Positions 17,195 to 25,991 are shown, counted from the first letter of the stretch. The stretch: DNA of 64,000 nucleotides from Eisenbergiella tayi (GCF_001881565.1 NZ_MPDJ01000001.1:1-64000), one strand, 5' to 3'. The notes: generated from the sequence alone by a model not told the origin. A program made the numbers and translations.

Positions 17195-17662
17195 ATGGAA
17201 ATATGCACGGAGCGCTGCCTGATACGCCGGTTTGAATCGCCGGATATTGACGATTTTATGGTATATAGAAATGATATGGACTGGATGAAATACCAGGGAT
17301 TTAAAGGGCTGACAAAACAGGAATATGAGGACGCTCTTCTCGGTGAGCATACTTTTCAGGACGGGGTTCAGCTTGCTGTCATTCATAAAAAGTCCGGAAA
17401 ATTAATTGGTGATGTGTATCTGAAGCAGGAAGGAGATTCCTTTTGGATAGGGTATTCCGTCTGCCGTACCATGTCTTGTCAGGGCTATGCCTGTGAAGCG
17501 GCTGCCGCCGTAATCTCTTCCTTAAAAGACAGAGGAGCCGCATGTATCAAAGCCGGAGTCGAGGGCGGGAATACGGCTTCCATTGCCTTACTTGAAAAAC
17601 TGAATTTTTGTTATGCCGGAATCGACAATGACGAAATGATTTATGTTTTGAAGCTGGGATAA
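17195..17662 (+). CDS. GNAT-family N-acetyltransferase (RimJ/RimL type)
   Basis: This 155-residue protein begins MEICTERCLIRRFESPDIDDF, the classic RimJ/RimL opening. The middle contains the acetyl-CoA-binding core around FWIGYSVCRTMSCQGYACEAAAAV. The usual Q/R-x-x-G-x-G/A loop reads CQGYAC, which is consistent but not perfect. The C-terminal block AGVEGGNTASIALLEKLNF is typical. AGGAGGG precedes the ATG. It lies 20 bases behind the MATE gene, so it may be translated from the same message. The substrate (amine or ribosomal protein N-terminus) is unknown. Confidence 0.88.
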   Translation: MEICTERCLIRRFESPDIDDFMVYRNDMDWMKYQGFKGLTKQEYEDALLGEHTFQDGVQLAVIHKKSGKLIGDVYLKQEGDSFWIGYSVCRTMSCQGYACEAAAAVISSLKDRGAACIKAGVEGGNTASIALLEKLNFCYAGIDNDEMIYVLKLG

Positions 17663-17732
17663 GGTGGCGGCATACTTTTCGGCGGTGTAATTTTTTAAGA
17701 AAAAGAAAATCGGAACAGGCAGGTGCATAAAG

Positions 17733-18179
17733 ATGAATATCAGAAAAGCCGGGACAGAAGACATTTCCAGAATCGCAGAAATATTAGTGTTTACAAAAAG
17801 GATGAATTATCGTTCGATTTTTCGTGACGATAAATTTTCCTTCGGTAACCTGCAGGTATTATCTGCAGCACGGGAATATATAAATAACCCCCATCTTCTG
17901 GACAGCATCTGGGTTTATGACGATGAATTCGTCAAAGGCCTGATTCATATAGAAGGCCATTGTGTAAAGGAGCTTTATGTAGACTGTTTTTTTGAGGGCC
18001 AGGGAATCGGAGGAAAGCTTCTGGAATTCGCAATGGAAAATCATGCGGTTACATATCTATGGGTCTTAAAGAAAAATGAAAGAGCCATATCTTTTTATGA
18101 AAGACATGGTTTTCTCTGTAAAGGAATATGGCGCTATGAAGACGGAACGCCGGAAATTCTTCTTAAAATGGAACGATAA
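17733..18179 (+). CDS. GNAT-family N-acetyltransferase
   Basis: This 148-residue acetyltransferase is only distantly related to its upstream neighbour. Core motifs are ELYVDCFFEGQGIGGKLLEFA (acetyl-CoA loop GQGIGG) and WVLKKNERAISFYERHGF at the end. The first 50 residues contain IAEILVFTKRMNYRSIF, as in other clostridial GNATs of unknown substrate. AGG-type pairing precedes the ATG. It follows the previous GNAT gene by 70 bases on the same strand. Confidence 0.9.
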   Translation: MNIRKAGTEDISRIAEILVFTKRMNYRSIFRDDKFSFGNLQVLSAAREYINNPHLLDSIWVYDDEFVKGLIHIEGHCVKELYVDCFFEGQGIGGKLLEFAMENHAVTYLWVLKKNERAISFYERHGFLCKGIWRYEDGTPEILLKMER

Positions 18180-18292
18180 TTCGCCTCTTCCCCTGTTTTC
18201 TGCTCTTTCCAAACTTACTTTTTTGCAGTATTATAATAGTAGGAAGGTAACTTTTGACGTATGTTTTTTCATATAGAAAAGGGGGCTTTTAT

Positions 18293-18889
18293 ATGGCAAA
18301 TACAATTATTACGATCGGCAGGCAGTTCGGCAGCGGCGGTCATGAAATTGGTAAAATTGCCGCAAAGGAACTGGGAATTGAATGCTACGACAGCAGGCTG
18401 ATTCAAATGGCTTCCGAAAAAAGCTGTATCGGGATGGAACATCTGAAACCGGTGGATGAAAAGCGTGCCAATCCCTGGCTGTATACCGTTCCTTCCGATT
18501 ATTCCAACGAAATGACCGGCTTTGGACTTCCCATGAACGACATGCTGTTCAATGTACAGTCCCAGGTGATCCGGCAGCTGGCCGACAGGGAATCCTGCAT
18601 CATTGTGGGAAGATGCGCCGATTCTGTTCTGGAGTCCTACCCTAATGTGATTTCCGTATTTATCCGTGCAAATATGCCGGAACGAATCAAACGGATTACG
18701 GAACGGCAGAACATCTCTTCACGGGAAGCGGAAAGCCTTATCAAAAAAAGAGACAAGGACAGAAGCCTCTATTATAACTTCTTTACCGACAAAAAATGGG
18801 GGCGCGCAGAGAGCTACGATATTGTTTTGAACAGCACGACGCTGGGTGTGGACAGATGTGTTCAGATAATCTGCTCCTTAGTAAAATAG
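18293..18889 (+). CDS. Cytidylate kinase-like family protein
   Basis: This 198-residue P-loop protein begins NTIITIGRQFGSGGHEIGK, where GRQFGSGG replaces the classic GxxGxGK/S loop. This is the signature of the cytidylate-kinase-like family common in Firmicutes, separate from the true Cmk. A lid-like basic segment, RIKRITERQNISSREAESLIKKRDKDR, and the final NSTTLGVDRCVQII are also typical. It probably phosphorylates a nucleoside monophosphate or similar, but the substrate is unproven. The start is ATG 18293 behind GGGGG; upstream in-frame codons lack a site. A strong terminator follows. Confidence 0.88.
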   Translation: MANTIITIGRQFGSGGHEIGKIAAKELGIECYDSRLIQMASEKSCIGMEHLKPVDEKRANPWLYTVPSDYSNEMTGFGLPMNDMLFNVQSQVIRQLADRESCIIVGRCADSVLESYPNVISVFIRANMPERIKRITERQNISSREAESLIKKRDKDRSLYYNFFTDKKWGRAESYDIVLNSTTLGVDRCVQIICSLVK

Positions 18890-18920
18890 ACCGTATAAGA
18901 AACAGTCCATATGGAATTAC

Positions 18921-18964
18921 AAGGCCTTCCGGGAAACAGAAAATCCCGGAAGGCCTTCTTTTTT
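18921..18964 (+). terminator. Rho-independent terminator after the kinase-like gene
   Basis: A perfect 14-bp stem (AAGGCCTTCCGGGA / TCCCGGAAGGCCTT) with a 9-base loop is followed by CTTTTTTTT. Confidence 0.95.
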
Positions 18965-19091
18965 GGCGACATTTTAACCTATGTAAAAAGTATGTAAAAA
19001 AGACCGTTCCGCCATGGTTTTTTCTTTTCCTTCTATATATAATGAGCCATGTAAATTATATGTTTAATACATGTTAAGAAAGGGTAAAGAA

Positions 19092-20144
19092 ATGACTATA
19101 AGCTTCTCTGCTTTTCTTTCACAGCTCGTGTCTAATCCCGCTCTTGCCGTCACTGTTCTTCTGACTCTCGGTGTTATCCTGGTCAACGGCTGGACAGATG
19201 CTCCCAACGCCATCGCAACCTGTGTTTCCACCAGAGCCATCCGTCCTGAAAAAGCCATAATTATGGCCGCCGTTTTTAATTTTCTGGGAGTCTTTGTCAT
19301 GACCATGATAAATGCCGGCGTAGCTTCCACGATTTATAATATGGTGGATTTTGGAGGGAATACCGACCAGGCGCTAATCGCTCTGTGTGCCGCCCTTGTG
19401 GCAATTGTGGCCTGGGCTACCGCGGCCTGGTGGTTCGGGATTCCAACCAGTGAAAGCCATGCCCTGATCGCAGGACTTTCGGGAGCGGCTATCGCCATGC
19501 ACAACAGTCTGGCCGGAATCCAGCTTTCCGAATGGATCAAGGTTATCTACGGACTGATCCTGTCAACTCTGCTGGGCTTTCTTTTGGGATGGCTGTCTGC
19601 CAAAGGTGTGGAATTATCCTGTCGGAATATGGATCGGCGTCGGACAACCCGTTTTTTTGGAGGCGCACAGATCGCCGGAGGTGCGGCTATGGCCTTTATG
19701 CATGGAGCGCAGGACGGACAGAAATTTATGGGTGTATTCATGCTGGGAATTTTTCTTGCAGGCGGACAGGACAATGTAACCTCCTTCCAAATCCCGCTGT
19801 GGCTTATGATTCTCTGCAGTCTGGTAATGGCGCTGGGGACTTCTATCGGAGGCTACCGCATTATAAAAGCAGTAGGCATGGATATGGTAAAACTGGAAAA
19901 ATACCAGGGTTTTGCCGCGGATATGGCAGGCGCCGCATGTCTTCTCTTTTCTTCCCTCACCGGGCTTCCGGTCTCCACCACTCATACCAAAACCACAGCC
20001 ATTATGGGCGTGGGCGCCGCACGAAGGCTTTCCGCCGTCAACTGGGGCGTGGTGAAGGAAATGGTCCTGACCTGGGTTTTGACCTTTCCCGGCTGCGGAA
20101 TTATCGGCTTCCTGTGTGCAAAATTGTTTTTGTTTATCTTCTGA
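19092..20144 (+). CDS. pit: Inorganic phosphate transporter, PiT family
   Basis: This 350-residue cation-coupled phosphate permease has about ten membrane segments. The two PiT signature repeats are visible as VNGWTDAPNAIATCVSTRA near residue 33 and AFMHGAQDGQKFMGVF near residue 205. GIPTSESHALIAG and GLPVSTTHTKT form the paired SxSH/SxTH elements. The start is ATG 19092 with AAAGGG upstream. The DUF47 (PhoU-like) gene follows after 82 bases, the standard pairing in which DUF47 modulates the transporter. Confidence 0.94.
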   Translation: MTISFSAFLSQLVSNPALAVTVLLTLGVILVNGWTDAPNAIATCVSTRAIRPEKAIIMAAVFNFLGVFVMTMINAGVASTIYNMVDFGGNTDQALIALCAALVAIVAWATAAWWFGIPTSESHALIAGLSGAAIAMHNSLAGIQLSEWIKVIYGLILSTLLGFLLGWLSAKGVELSCRNMDRRRTTRFFGGAQIAGGAAMAFMHGAQDGQKFMGVFMLGIFLAGGQDNVTSFQIPLWLMILCSLVMALGTSIGGYRIIKAVGMDMVKLEKYQGFAADMAGAACLLFSSLTGLPVSTTHTKTTAIMGVGAARRLSAVNWGVVKEMVLTWVLTFPGCGIIGFLCAKLFLFIF

Positions 20145-20226
20145 GCAACACTCTGCTGCAGCGCGTCTCTTACCACCGTCCGGAAAAACCATTTCATGGA
20201 TCACAACTTAAAGAAAGGATACCGTC

Positions 20227-20850
20227 ATGGCAAGAAAAAATGAAAATAATTATTTTAAAATGTTTGCAGAAGCTGTCAGCTATTCCTGTACGGCAGCGGA
20301 TATGCTGAAGGAGGATTTTACGGATTTCGATCCTTCCCGGCTGGCTGTCCGGATTGAGGAAATGCATCATATTGAACATACGGCTGACATTGCCAAGCAT
20401 GAACTCATGGAAAAGCTCATGAAGGAATTTATCACTCCTATTGACCGGGAGGATATCCTGGAGCTTTCCAATGCCCTGGATGATGTGACCGACAGCCTGG
20501 AGGATGTCCTCCTGCAGCTGTATATGTTCGGAATCATCTCCCTGCGGGAGGATTCCTTAACCTTTGCCGCCATCATCAATGACTGCTGCCATGCCCTGAA
20601 AAAGCTGATGCAGGAATTTGAAAACTTCCGTAAATCGAAGGTTATTAAAGACATGATCATTGAAATCAACCATCTGGAAGAAAATGGGGACCGTCTGTAC
20701 ACGGAGGCCATGCACCGGCTTTATACAAATACGCCGGACACTCTTGAGGTGCTTTCCTGGACTACCATTTATAACTGTATGGAGAAATGCTGTGATAAAT
20801 GTGAAGACGCGGCGGATGTCGTGGAGGCTGTTATCCTGAAATACAGTTAA
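20227..20850 (+). CDS. DUF47 (PhoU-like) regulator of the phosphate transporter
   Basis: This 207-residue all-helical protein of the DUF47/PhoU-like group has the repeated metal-binding motif forms IEEMHHIEHTADIAKHELMEKL and REDILELSNALDDVTDSLEDV. In the related PhoU these residues bind metal clusters. It most likely regulates the adjacent PiT transporter at the membrane face. AAAGGA precedes the ATG. No PhoR/PhoB genes lie nearby. Confidence 0.92.
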   Translation: MARKNENNYFKMFAEAVSYSCTAADMLKEDFTDFDPSRLAVRIEEMHHIEHTADIAKHELMEKLMKEFITPIDREDILELSNALDDVTDSLEDVLLQLYMFGIISLREDSLTFAAIINDCCHALKKLMQEFENFRKSKVIKDMIIEINHLEENGDRLYTEAMHRLYTNTPDTLEVLSWTTIYNCMEKCCDKCEDAADVVEAVILKYS

Positions 20851-20948
20851 TGGAACATATAAGCGAAGAACATTTTCTTTTCCCGCAGGCTCCACCTACG
20901 CACCCAAAGCATATACAGCTGATTCAGGGTATTTTTCATACCTCACCC

Positions 20949-20978
20949 TTGACAAGCCTGAAATTCTCACGGTATAAT
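20949..20978 (+). promoter_or_regulatory. Promoter of the tRNA-Leu gene
   Basis: Perfect TTGACA and TATAAT boxes are spaced by 18 bases, 34 bases upstream of the tRNA. It is one of the strongest promoters in the window. Confidence 0.9.
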
Positions 20979-21012
20979 ATACACCGTGACAGCATATCAG
21001 ATGCTGTGTTTT

Positions 21013-21092
21013 GCGGTTATGGCGGAATTGGCAGACGCGCCAGATTTAGGTTCTGGTGGGAGACCGTGCAGGTTCAAGTCCTGTTAACCGCA
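21013..21092 (+). tRNA. tRNA-Leu (anticodon UAG)
   Basis: The acceptor stem GCGGTTA pairs with TAACCGC and is followed by discriminator A. The D-arm region is GGCGGAATTGGCAGAC. The anticodon stem CCAGA/TCTGG encloses loop TTTAGGT, giving anticodon UAG (CUN leucine codons). A long class-II variable arm is present, and the T arm GCAGG-TTCAAGT-CCTGT includes one G-U pair. CCA is not encoded. The gene stands alone, with its own promoter and terminator. Confidence 0.96.
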
Positions 21093-21100
21093 TTGCTTAA

Positions 21101-21147
21101 AAGTCCTGTATTTACATGTTTTCCTGTAAATACGGGGCTTTTTTATA
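21101..21147 (+). terminator. Terminator of the tRNA-Leu gene
   Basis: A long stem (GTCCTGTATTTAC with GTAAATACGGGGC, one wobble pair) is followed by TTTTTTATATT, directly after the tRNA. Confidence 0.9.
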
Positions 21148-21211
21148 TTAAAATATTATTCTGACATAATAACTTTTTTTTAATTCCCCTGATAAACTTT
21201 TTTTAGCAAGC

Positions 21212-21264
21212 TTACAAAAAAGTAAGCTGCATTTCACCTGCCCGTAAGAAAAAAGGGCTATTCT
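21212..21264 (+). promoter_or_regulatory. Probable response-regulator-dependent promoter of the orphan FtsX permease
   Basis: TTACA-N5-GTAAG at 21212-21226 is an inverted repeat. It is followed after 17 bases by a second GTAAG (21244-21248), and 10 bases later by TATTCT (21259-21264) as -10. There is no good -35 box, as expected of an activator-dependent promoter. The same elements with identical spacing precede the ABC ATPase gene at 57361-57413. The repeat resembles the TnACA-N4-TGTnA sites described for BceR-like regulators. Confidence 0.7.
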
Positions 21265-21289
21265 TTAATCGGAAAGGCAGGTTATTATT

Positions 21290-23389
21290 ATGAATACGTC
21301 TAATGTAAAAAATAAGGAAAACCAGGATCACAGCCCAATCATGAAAAGCTATTTAAGCCTCGTCTCCCGGTATGGAAAAATACACAGAAAAAATGAGCGG
21401 ATATCTGTTCTGTGTATTGTTCTTGCCGTATGTCTTGTTACTGCGATTTTCAGCATGGCTGACATGGGACGGCGTGCCCAGGAAAATTATTTTATCAGGA
21501 CAAATGGAAAATATCATATCAGCTTAACCGATATTGACCAACAGCTAATTGCCATGATAGCCATGAGGCCCGACGTAGCCCTGTCCGGCTGGGTATACCA
21601 GGGATGCAGCGGTTCGTTAATGGGGAAAACGGTCAGCTTTGCAGGTGCCGATGAGAAAACCTGTTCAGGACTAACAGAAATGAAGCTGGCTGAGGGAGCT
21701 TATCCGGTTCTGCCTAACGAAGCTTTGCTTAACAATTCCGCTATGGAACAGTGTGGTCTGTCTATAGGCAGTACTGTCCTTGTAACCATACCGGACGGCA
21801 TGGAACAGAAATACAAAATTACAGGAATTCTTGAAGATACCGGAAGTCTTCAAAAAGCAGATGTTTATGGCATGGTTTTAAGTGAAGAGGGATTCCGGTC
21901 AATTGCAGATGAAAACGCAGCAGAAGGCACCACCTACCGTATCCAGTTCAAATCCGGCGCCAATGTGCAGCATGCAATTACGGAAATCAAAGAAAATTAT
22001 GGACTGTCAGATCATCAGATATCCGAAAACACAGCATTATTGGGACTGACCGGTCAGAGCAAAAACAGCCTCATGCAGTCGCTGTATCTTGTCGCAGGTA
22101 TACTTGTCTTTCTGATTCTGCTCGCAGGAACTGTTATGATTTCTGCAAGCTTCCGTACTAATGTCCGGGAACGTATTCAGTTTTATGGCCTGCTCCGCTG
22201 TATAGGCGCATCCGAAAAACAGGTCAGACATTTCGTCGTACTGCAGGGACTGCGGCATAGCATAAAAGGGGTCCCGATCGGCTTGCTGGCCGGGCAAATC
22301 ATCACATGGTGCGCGTGTCTGCTGCTTAAATCAGTAAGCGTACAGCGTTTTTCCGAAATCCCCTTATTTCGTTTCAGTGCGATCGGCCTGACAGCCGGTG
22401 CCTCAGTGGGCTTTTTAATCGTTCTGCTGGCATCGCTGTCTCCTGCGAAAAAAGCATCGGAAGTTTCTCCTGTGACAGCTGTAAGCGGCAGCACACTTCA
22501 ACTCCGTACGAAAAAGGCGGCAAACACCAAAATTTTTCCTATTGACATCGGCATGGGGATTTTTCATGCAACGGCCGACAGAAAAAATTTATTTCTCATG
22601 ACCTGCTCTTATGCAATCAGTATCATGCTGTTTCTCTCTTTTCATGTTATGGTCGTTTTTTTGAATGAAAGCATGCCCGCATTAAAACCTGACGCGCCCG
22701 ATGTATCCATCATTATGGGAGGCGCCGTACTTGACCGTTCTCTGGCTGAGAGGATACAAAATATCCCCGGAGTCAAAAATGTATACGTCGATAATGGGGA
22801 ACCGGTATGCACGGAACAGACTTCTGCCGATATTTCCGGTTACGCAGATTATACTTCAATTGACATACAGCTTGAAAAAAATGCTGACGACAACGCTATC
22901 TCTTCCATACGCGGCCTGCTTCCTCCGGGCTGCAGCATTTCCGATAAACGTCTGTCCAACGCGGAAGCACAGAGTTCTTTTTACATCGGCGCAGTCTTTA
23001 TCTATGGATTTTTAATCATCATAGCTTTAATAACTATATTCCAGATCATCAACAGCATGAACGCCAGTGTTTCAGCCCATATGAAACAATATGGCATTAT
23101 GCGCTCCATGGGTATGAGTTCCAAACAGCTGCGCAGAATGATAGCAGCACAAGCTATGAGCTATGCCCTGTCAGGCTGCATAGCCGGCTGTCTTTTGGGA
23201 CTCCCTCTGAATAAAATGATGTTCCGGTATCTGATTGCGGAAAAATGGGAAACCGGCTGGCAGATCCCCTTCGCTCCTCTGCTGCTGATTCTTCTGTTAT
23301 GCCTTGGCTCCGCCGTCTTGTCCATGCTGCGTCCTGTCAGGCAGATTAGTCAAATGTCTGTCATGGAAACAATTAAACCCCGGGACTGA
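21290..23389 (+). CDS. FtsX-like ABC transporter permease without adjacent ATPase
   Basis: This 699-residue membrane protein has one N-terminal membrane segment (ISVLCIVLAVCLVTAIFSM, about 39-57), an extracellular MacB-like region, three segments of a first FtsX domain (about 265-400), one central segment, a second extracellular part, and a second FtsX domain at 560-695. It is a diverged paralogue of the permease at 54226-56568: both open with SYL-LV-YxKxHxxN and share the SLSPAKKAxxVSPxTAVSG joint. Such permeases export or sense peptide antibiotics, or release lipids, and need a separate ATPase. None is adjacent here. Its promoter matches that of the complete cluster, so a shared ATPase is my inference. 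The start has GGCAGG upstream; ATG 21341 is the alternative. Confidence 0.88.
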   Translation: MNTSNVKNKENQDHSPIMKSYLSLVSRYGKIHRKNERISVLCIVLAVCLVTAIFSMADMGRRAQENYFIRTNGKYHISLTDIDQQLIAMIAMRPDVALSGWVYQGCSGSLMGKTVSFAGADEKTCSGLTEMKLAEGAYPVLPNEALLNNSAMEQCGLSIGSTVLVTIPDGMEQKYKITGILEDTGSLQKADVYGMVLSEEGFRSIADENAAEGTTYRIQFKSGANVQHAITEIKENYGLSDHQISENTALLGLTGQSKNSLMQSLYLVAGILVFLILLAGTVMISASFRTNVRERIQFYGLLRCIGASEKQVRHFVVLQGLRHSIKGVPIGLLAGQIITWCACLLLKSVSVQRFSEIPLFRFSAIGLTAGASVGFLIVLLASLSPAKKASEVSPVTAVSGSTLQLRTKKAANTKIFPIDIGMGIFHATADRKNLFLMTCSYAISIMLFLSFHVMVVFLNESMPALKPDAPDVSIIMGGAVLDRSLAERIQNIPGVKNVYVDNGEPVCTEQTSADISGYADYTSIDIQLEKNADDNAISSIRGLLPPGCSISDKRLSNAEAQSSFYIGAVFIYGFLIIIALITIFQIINSMNASVSAHMKQYGIMRSMGMSSKQLRRMIAAQAMSYALSGCIAGCLLGLPLNKMMFRYLIAEKWETGWQIPFAPLLLILLLCLGSAVLSMLRPVRQISQMSVMETIKPRD

Positions 23390-23411
23390 TAATATCCGAT
23401 ACCGGAGGAGA

Positions 23412-23590
23412 CAAAAAAAGGATCCGGGTAATTACCAGACGGTAAAATACCCGGATCCCATTTAGTTCAGCCCGCCCCGGGAGTTGGGGGACGCCCGGGC
23501 GACCACGCCCTGCCTGGTGTCAGGTTTTGGACGATTTCCTTGTGCAGGTGCCGTTTCCTGCACAATTTTCTCGGCAAGCATATCTTAACA
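23412..23590 (-). ncRNA. Structured intergenic RNA candidate, family not identified
   Basis: Read on the minus strand, this GC-rich stretch lies in an AT-rich gap and has no open frame. It contains a perfect 9-bp hairpin TTGTGCAGG/CCTGCACAA (about 23545-23570), then GGCAGGGCG, GTCGCCCGGGCG and CCCCCAACTCCCGGGGCGGGC, which can form several alternative GC stems. It ends in a classic terminator with T7. The hybrid kinase gene upstream has its own terminator-like hairpin at 23593-23621, so this looks like an independent small RNA or a processed 3' end. No clear -10/-35 was found. Known RNAs to compare include raiA, 6S and riboswitch families. Confidence 0.5.
23420..23458 (-). terminator. Terminator of the structured RNA candidate
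   Basis: An 11-bp stem GGATCCGGGTA/TACCCGGATCC, with an inner TTACC/GGTAA pair, is followed on the minus strand by TTTTTTTGTC. On the plus strand there is no U-tract, so it serves minus-strand transcription; it may still slow the permease transcript. Confidence 0.88.
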
Positions 23591-23592
23591 CA

Positions 23593-23621
23593 AATACCCC
23601 GCTCATTCCTAGCAGGGTATT
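23593..23621 (-). terminator. Terminator-like hairpin after the hybrid kinase gene
   Basis: On the minus strand, AATACCCTGCT pairs with AGCGGGGTATT (one wobble pair) around a 7-base loop, followed by TGTGTT. The weak U-tract suggests partial termination. Confidence 0.6.
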
Positions 23622-23687
23622 CTACTTTTTACCTATATTTTACATTTTCAAGACATAGATTTTATCAAATAAGTCAGTCCGTTTTTG

Positions 23688-25991
23688 TTATGAATTTCCC
23701 TGCCGTTGATCCTCATCAAAAACCTTGTCCATCTCCTCATACAGACTGGCAGCGGAAACCGGTTTGCTGATATGTGCGTTCATTCCCGCCTTCCTGCTCT
23801 TTTCCACATCCTCTGCAAAGGCGTTTGCAGTCATTGCAAAAATAGGCACTGTTCCCGCATCCTTACGCTTCATGGATCGAATGATGCCCGATGCTTCGTA
23901 GCCTCCCATTTCCGGCATGAGGATATCCATAAGAATCAAATCATAATATCCTTCTTCCGATGCGGCAAATTTAGAAACAGCTTCTTTTCCGTTTCCGGCA
24001 ATTTCCGCTTCGGCCCCCGTCATACGGATAAATTCGGAGGCAATTTCCTGATTCAGTTCATTATCCTCCACAATAAGGATTCGTTTTCCCTTAAATGTCT
24101 TGCTTTCCGCTCCGGCTGTGATGTCTGATTTCTTTCCCCCGTTATCCTGCTCCCGGGTATTTCTTTCCGACAGCTTTTCTTCCGGAATCTTTTCCATTCC
24201 CTCCGTATTATGCTGTGCGCCCTGAAGGACAGCCTCTGACGCCTCCGCTTCCCGGAAAGGGATTTCCACCGTAAACAGGCTGCCTTCCCCGGGCCGGCTT
24301 TCCACTGTGATCCTGCCGCCCATCAGCTCGGCAAGACGTCTGCTGATTGCCAGTCCAAGGCCTGTTCCACCATAGATTTTCGCCGTTTTGCTCCCTTCCT
24401 GTTCAAAGGGACGGAATATCTTTTCCAGGTTTTCTTTTCTTATTCCGCACCCGGAATCCTTCACGGAAAACTGCATCCAGTGCATATTCTCCCGGACTTC
24501 CGTTTCCCGTACCCGAAGCTCTACCCGTCCTCCCGGCGGCGTAAACTTAAATGCATTGGAAAGAAGATTATTTATGATCTGGCTGACACGGAGGGAATCT
24601 CCCATGAGAGACAAGTCTCTGTCCAGACTGATATCCATACGGAAATCAATATTCTTTTCTGCTGCCTGGGAGCCTGCAATCGCCGTAAGCTGATCCAGCA
24701 TCAGGCTGAAATCCATTTTCTCCACGCAGAGTTCAATTTTACCGCTCTCCACTTTTGTCATATCCAGCACATCATTTAAAAGGACAAGCAGCTGTTCGGA
24801 AGATATTTCCACCTTTCTGAGACAGTCCTGCACTTTTTCCGGATTGTCCAGACTATGCATGGCTATATGGTTCATGCCGATAATACCGTTTAATGGCGTA
24901 CGGATTTCATGGGACATCCGGGAAAGGAACTCACTCTTGGCAAGGCTGGCCTCCTCCGCCAGGCTCAGCGCCTGTTCCGTTGAAGCCTTCTCCCGGGTAA
25001 GAAGCCTGTTCTTCTGCCGGATAACCACGGCATATCCGGTAAACATGCTCAAAAGAACCGCAGTTATCATCAGAATTACTATTATGGCCATCCGGGCCAT
25101 AACATCGCTCAGTCCGCTGATTCTTTCATCCAGCTTTCCATAGGGCATGCTCACACACATATACCAGCCATTCAGAGACAGCGGAATGTAATAAAGATAC
25201 TTGTGTACACCGTCAAGCGTATACGCCGTTACTCCTGTCTTTCCTTCACTGATTTCCCTGCTCAGCAGGTTTGATGTATATCCGTTGTCAAATACGGCAT
25301 TGCTTTCCAGGAAATCAAAAACATTTTCGCCGCTGTCCTCTTTGTTCCCTTCATATACCAGGATATAGTTGCCCTCTTTGTCTATGATATTGCCGTAGGC
25401 ATTGGCGCCTTCCCTGTACAAAGACAGCCTCTGGCTTAAAAAAGAGGGTTCCATTCCCACTACTGCCGCAATCATATTGTTCTCTCCGAACTGGACTGGC
25501 TTCATTCTTGCCGTTATCAGGATTATCTGCCGCCCCAGCAGCTCCTTATTGGACTCTATACAATTTTCTTCTCCGTCCAGAAGAGCCCGGGCGCTTCCGA
25601 TAAGCCCCTCCGCGGGAAAGCAGCCGTCCGCCGAATAAAAATTACCTTTATCATCCAGCATTGCGAGAAAAACAAAGTTGTTTTTCTGCCGCTTTTCTTC
25701 TATAAAATGGCTCAGGGTTTCCTGAGACTCCAGATCGCCGGGTGTAATATTGGTCATCACACTGCCGACACGGGTAAACTGGCCCGCCATGGTCGTATCA
25801 AAATGACCTGCCATCTGATCCGCCATTTCCGCCAGATAAATATCACTGATCTCCAGAATAGTCCTGTTGGTTTCTTTCCTGTCCACATATACCATCCAGA
25901 CCAGCAAAGACAGAATCAGCAGTACCACCACGGTTCCTCCCGCAGCCATAACCATGGTTTGTTTCCTGTTTGAAATTTTACCTTCCTTCAT
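23688..25991 (-). CDS. Hybrid sensor histidine kinase with receiver domain
   Basis: This 767-residue membrane kinase has a first membrane segment at about 12-33 and an extracellular dCache-like sensor to about 290. A second membrane segment (IIVILMITAVLLSMFTGYAVV, about 300-320) leads to a short coiled coil. The HisKA domain follows with phospho-acceptor His361 in RMSHEIRTPLNGI, then HATPase (NLLSNAFKFTPPGG, DSGCGIRKENLEKIF, GGTGLGLAIS). A C-terminal receiver ends the protein, with Asp689 in LILMDILMPEMGG. It probably passes phosphate to a partner encoded elsewhere, as no regulator gene is adjacent. Neither signal nor target can be read. Confidence 0.93.
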   Translation of the reverse strand: MKEGKISNRKQTMVMAAGGTVVVLLILSLLVWMVYVDRKETNRTILEISDIYLAEMADQMAGHFDTTMAGQFTRVGSVMTNITPGDLESQETLSHFIEEKRQKNNFVFLAMLDDKGNFYSADGCFPAEGLIGSARALLDGEENCIESNKELLGRQIILITARMKPVQFGENNMIAAVVGMEPSFLSQRLSLYREGANAYGNIIDKEGNYILVYEGNKEDSGENVFDFLESNAVFDNGYTSNLLSREISEGKTGVTAYTLDGVHKYLYYIPLSLNGWYMCVSMPYGKLDERISGLSDVMARMAIIVILMITAVLLSMFTGYAVVIRQKNRLLTREKASTEQALSLAEEASLAKSEFLSRMSHEIRTPLNGIIGMNHIAMHSLDNPEKVQDCLRKVEISSEQLLVLLNDVLDMTKVESGKIELCVEKMDFSLMLDQLTAIAGSQAAEKNIDFRMDISLDRDLSLMGDSLRVSQIINNLLSNAFKFTPPGGRVELRVRETEVRENMHWMQFSVKDSGCGIRKENLEKIFRPFEQEGSKTAKIYGGTGLGLAISRRLAELMGGRITVESRPGEGSLFTVEIPFREAEASEAVLQGAQHNTEGMEKIPEEKLSERNTREQDNGGKKSDITAGAESKTFKGKRILIVEDNELNQEIASEFIRMTGAEAEIAGNGKEAVSKFAASEEGYYDLILMDILMPEMGGYEASGIIRSMKRKDAGTVPIFAMTANAFAEDVEKSRKAGMNAHISKPVSAASLYEEMDKVFDEDQRQGNS

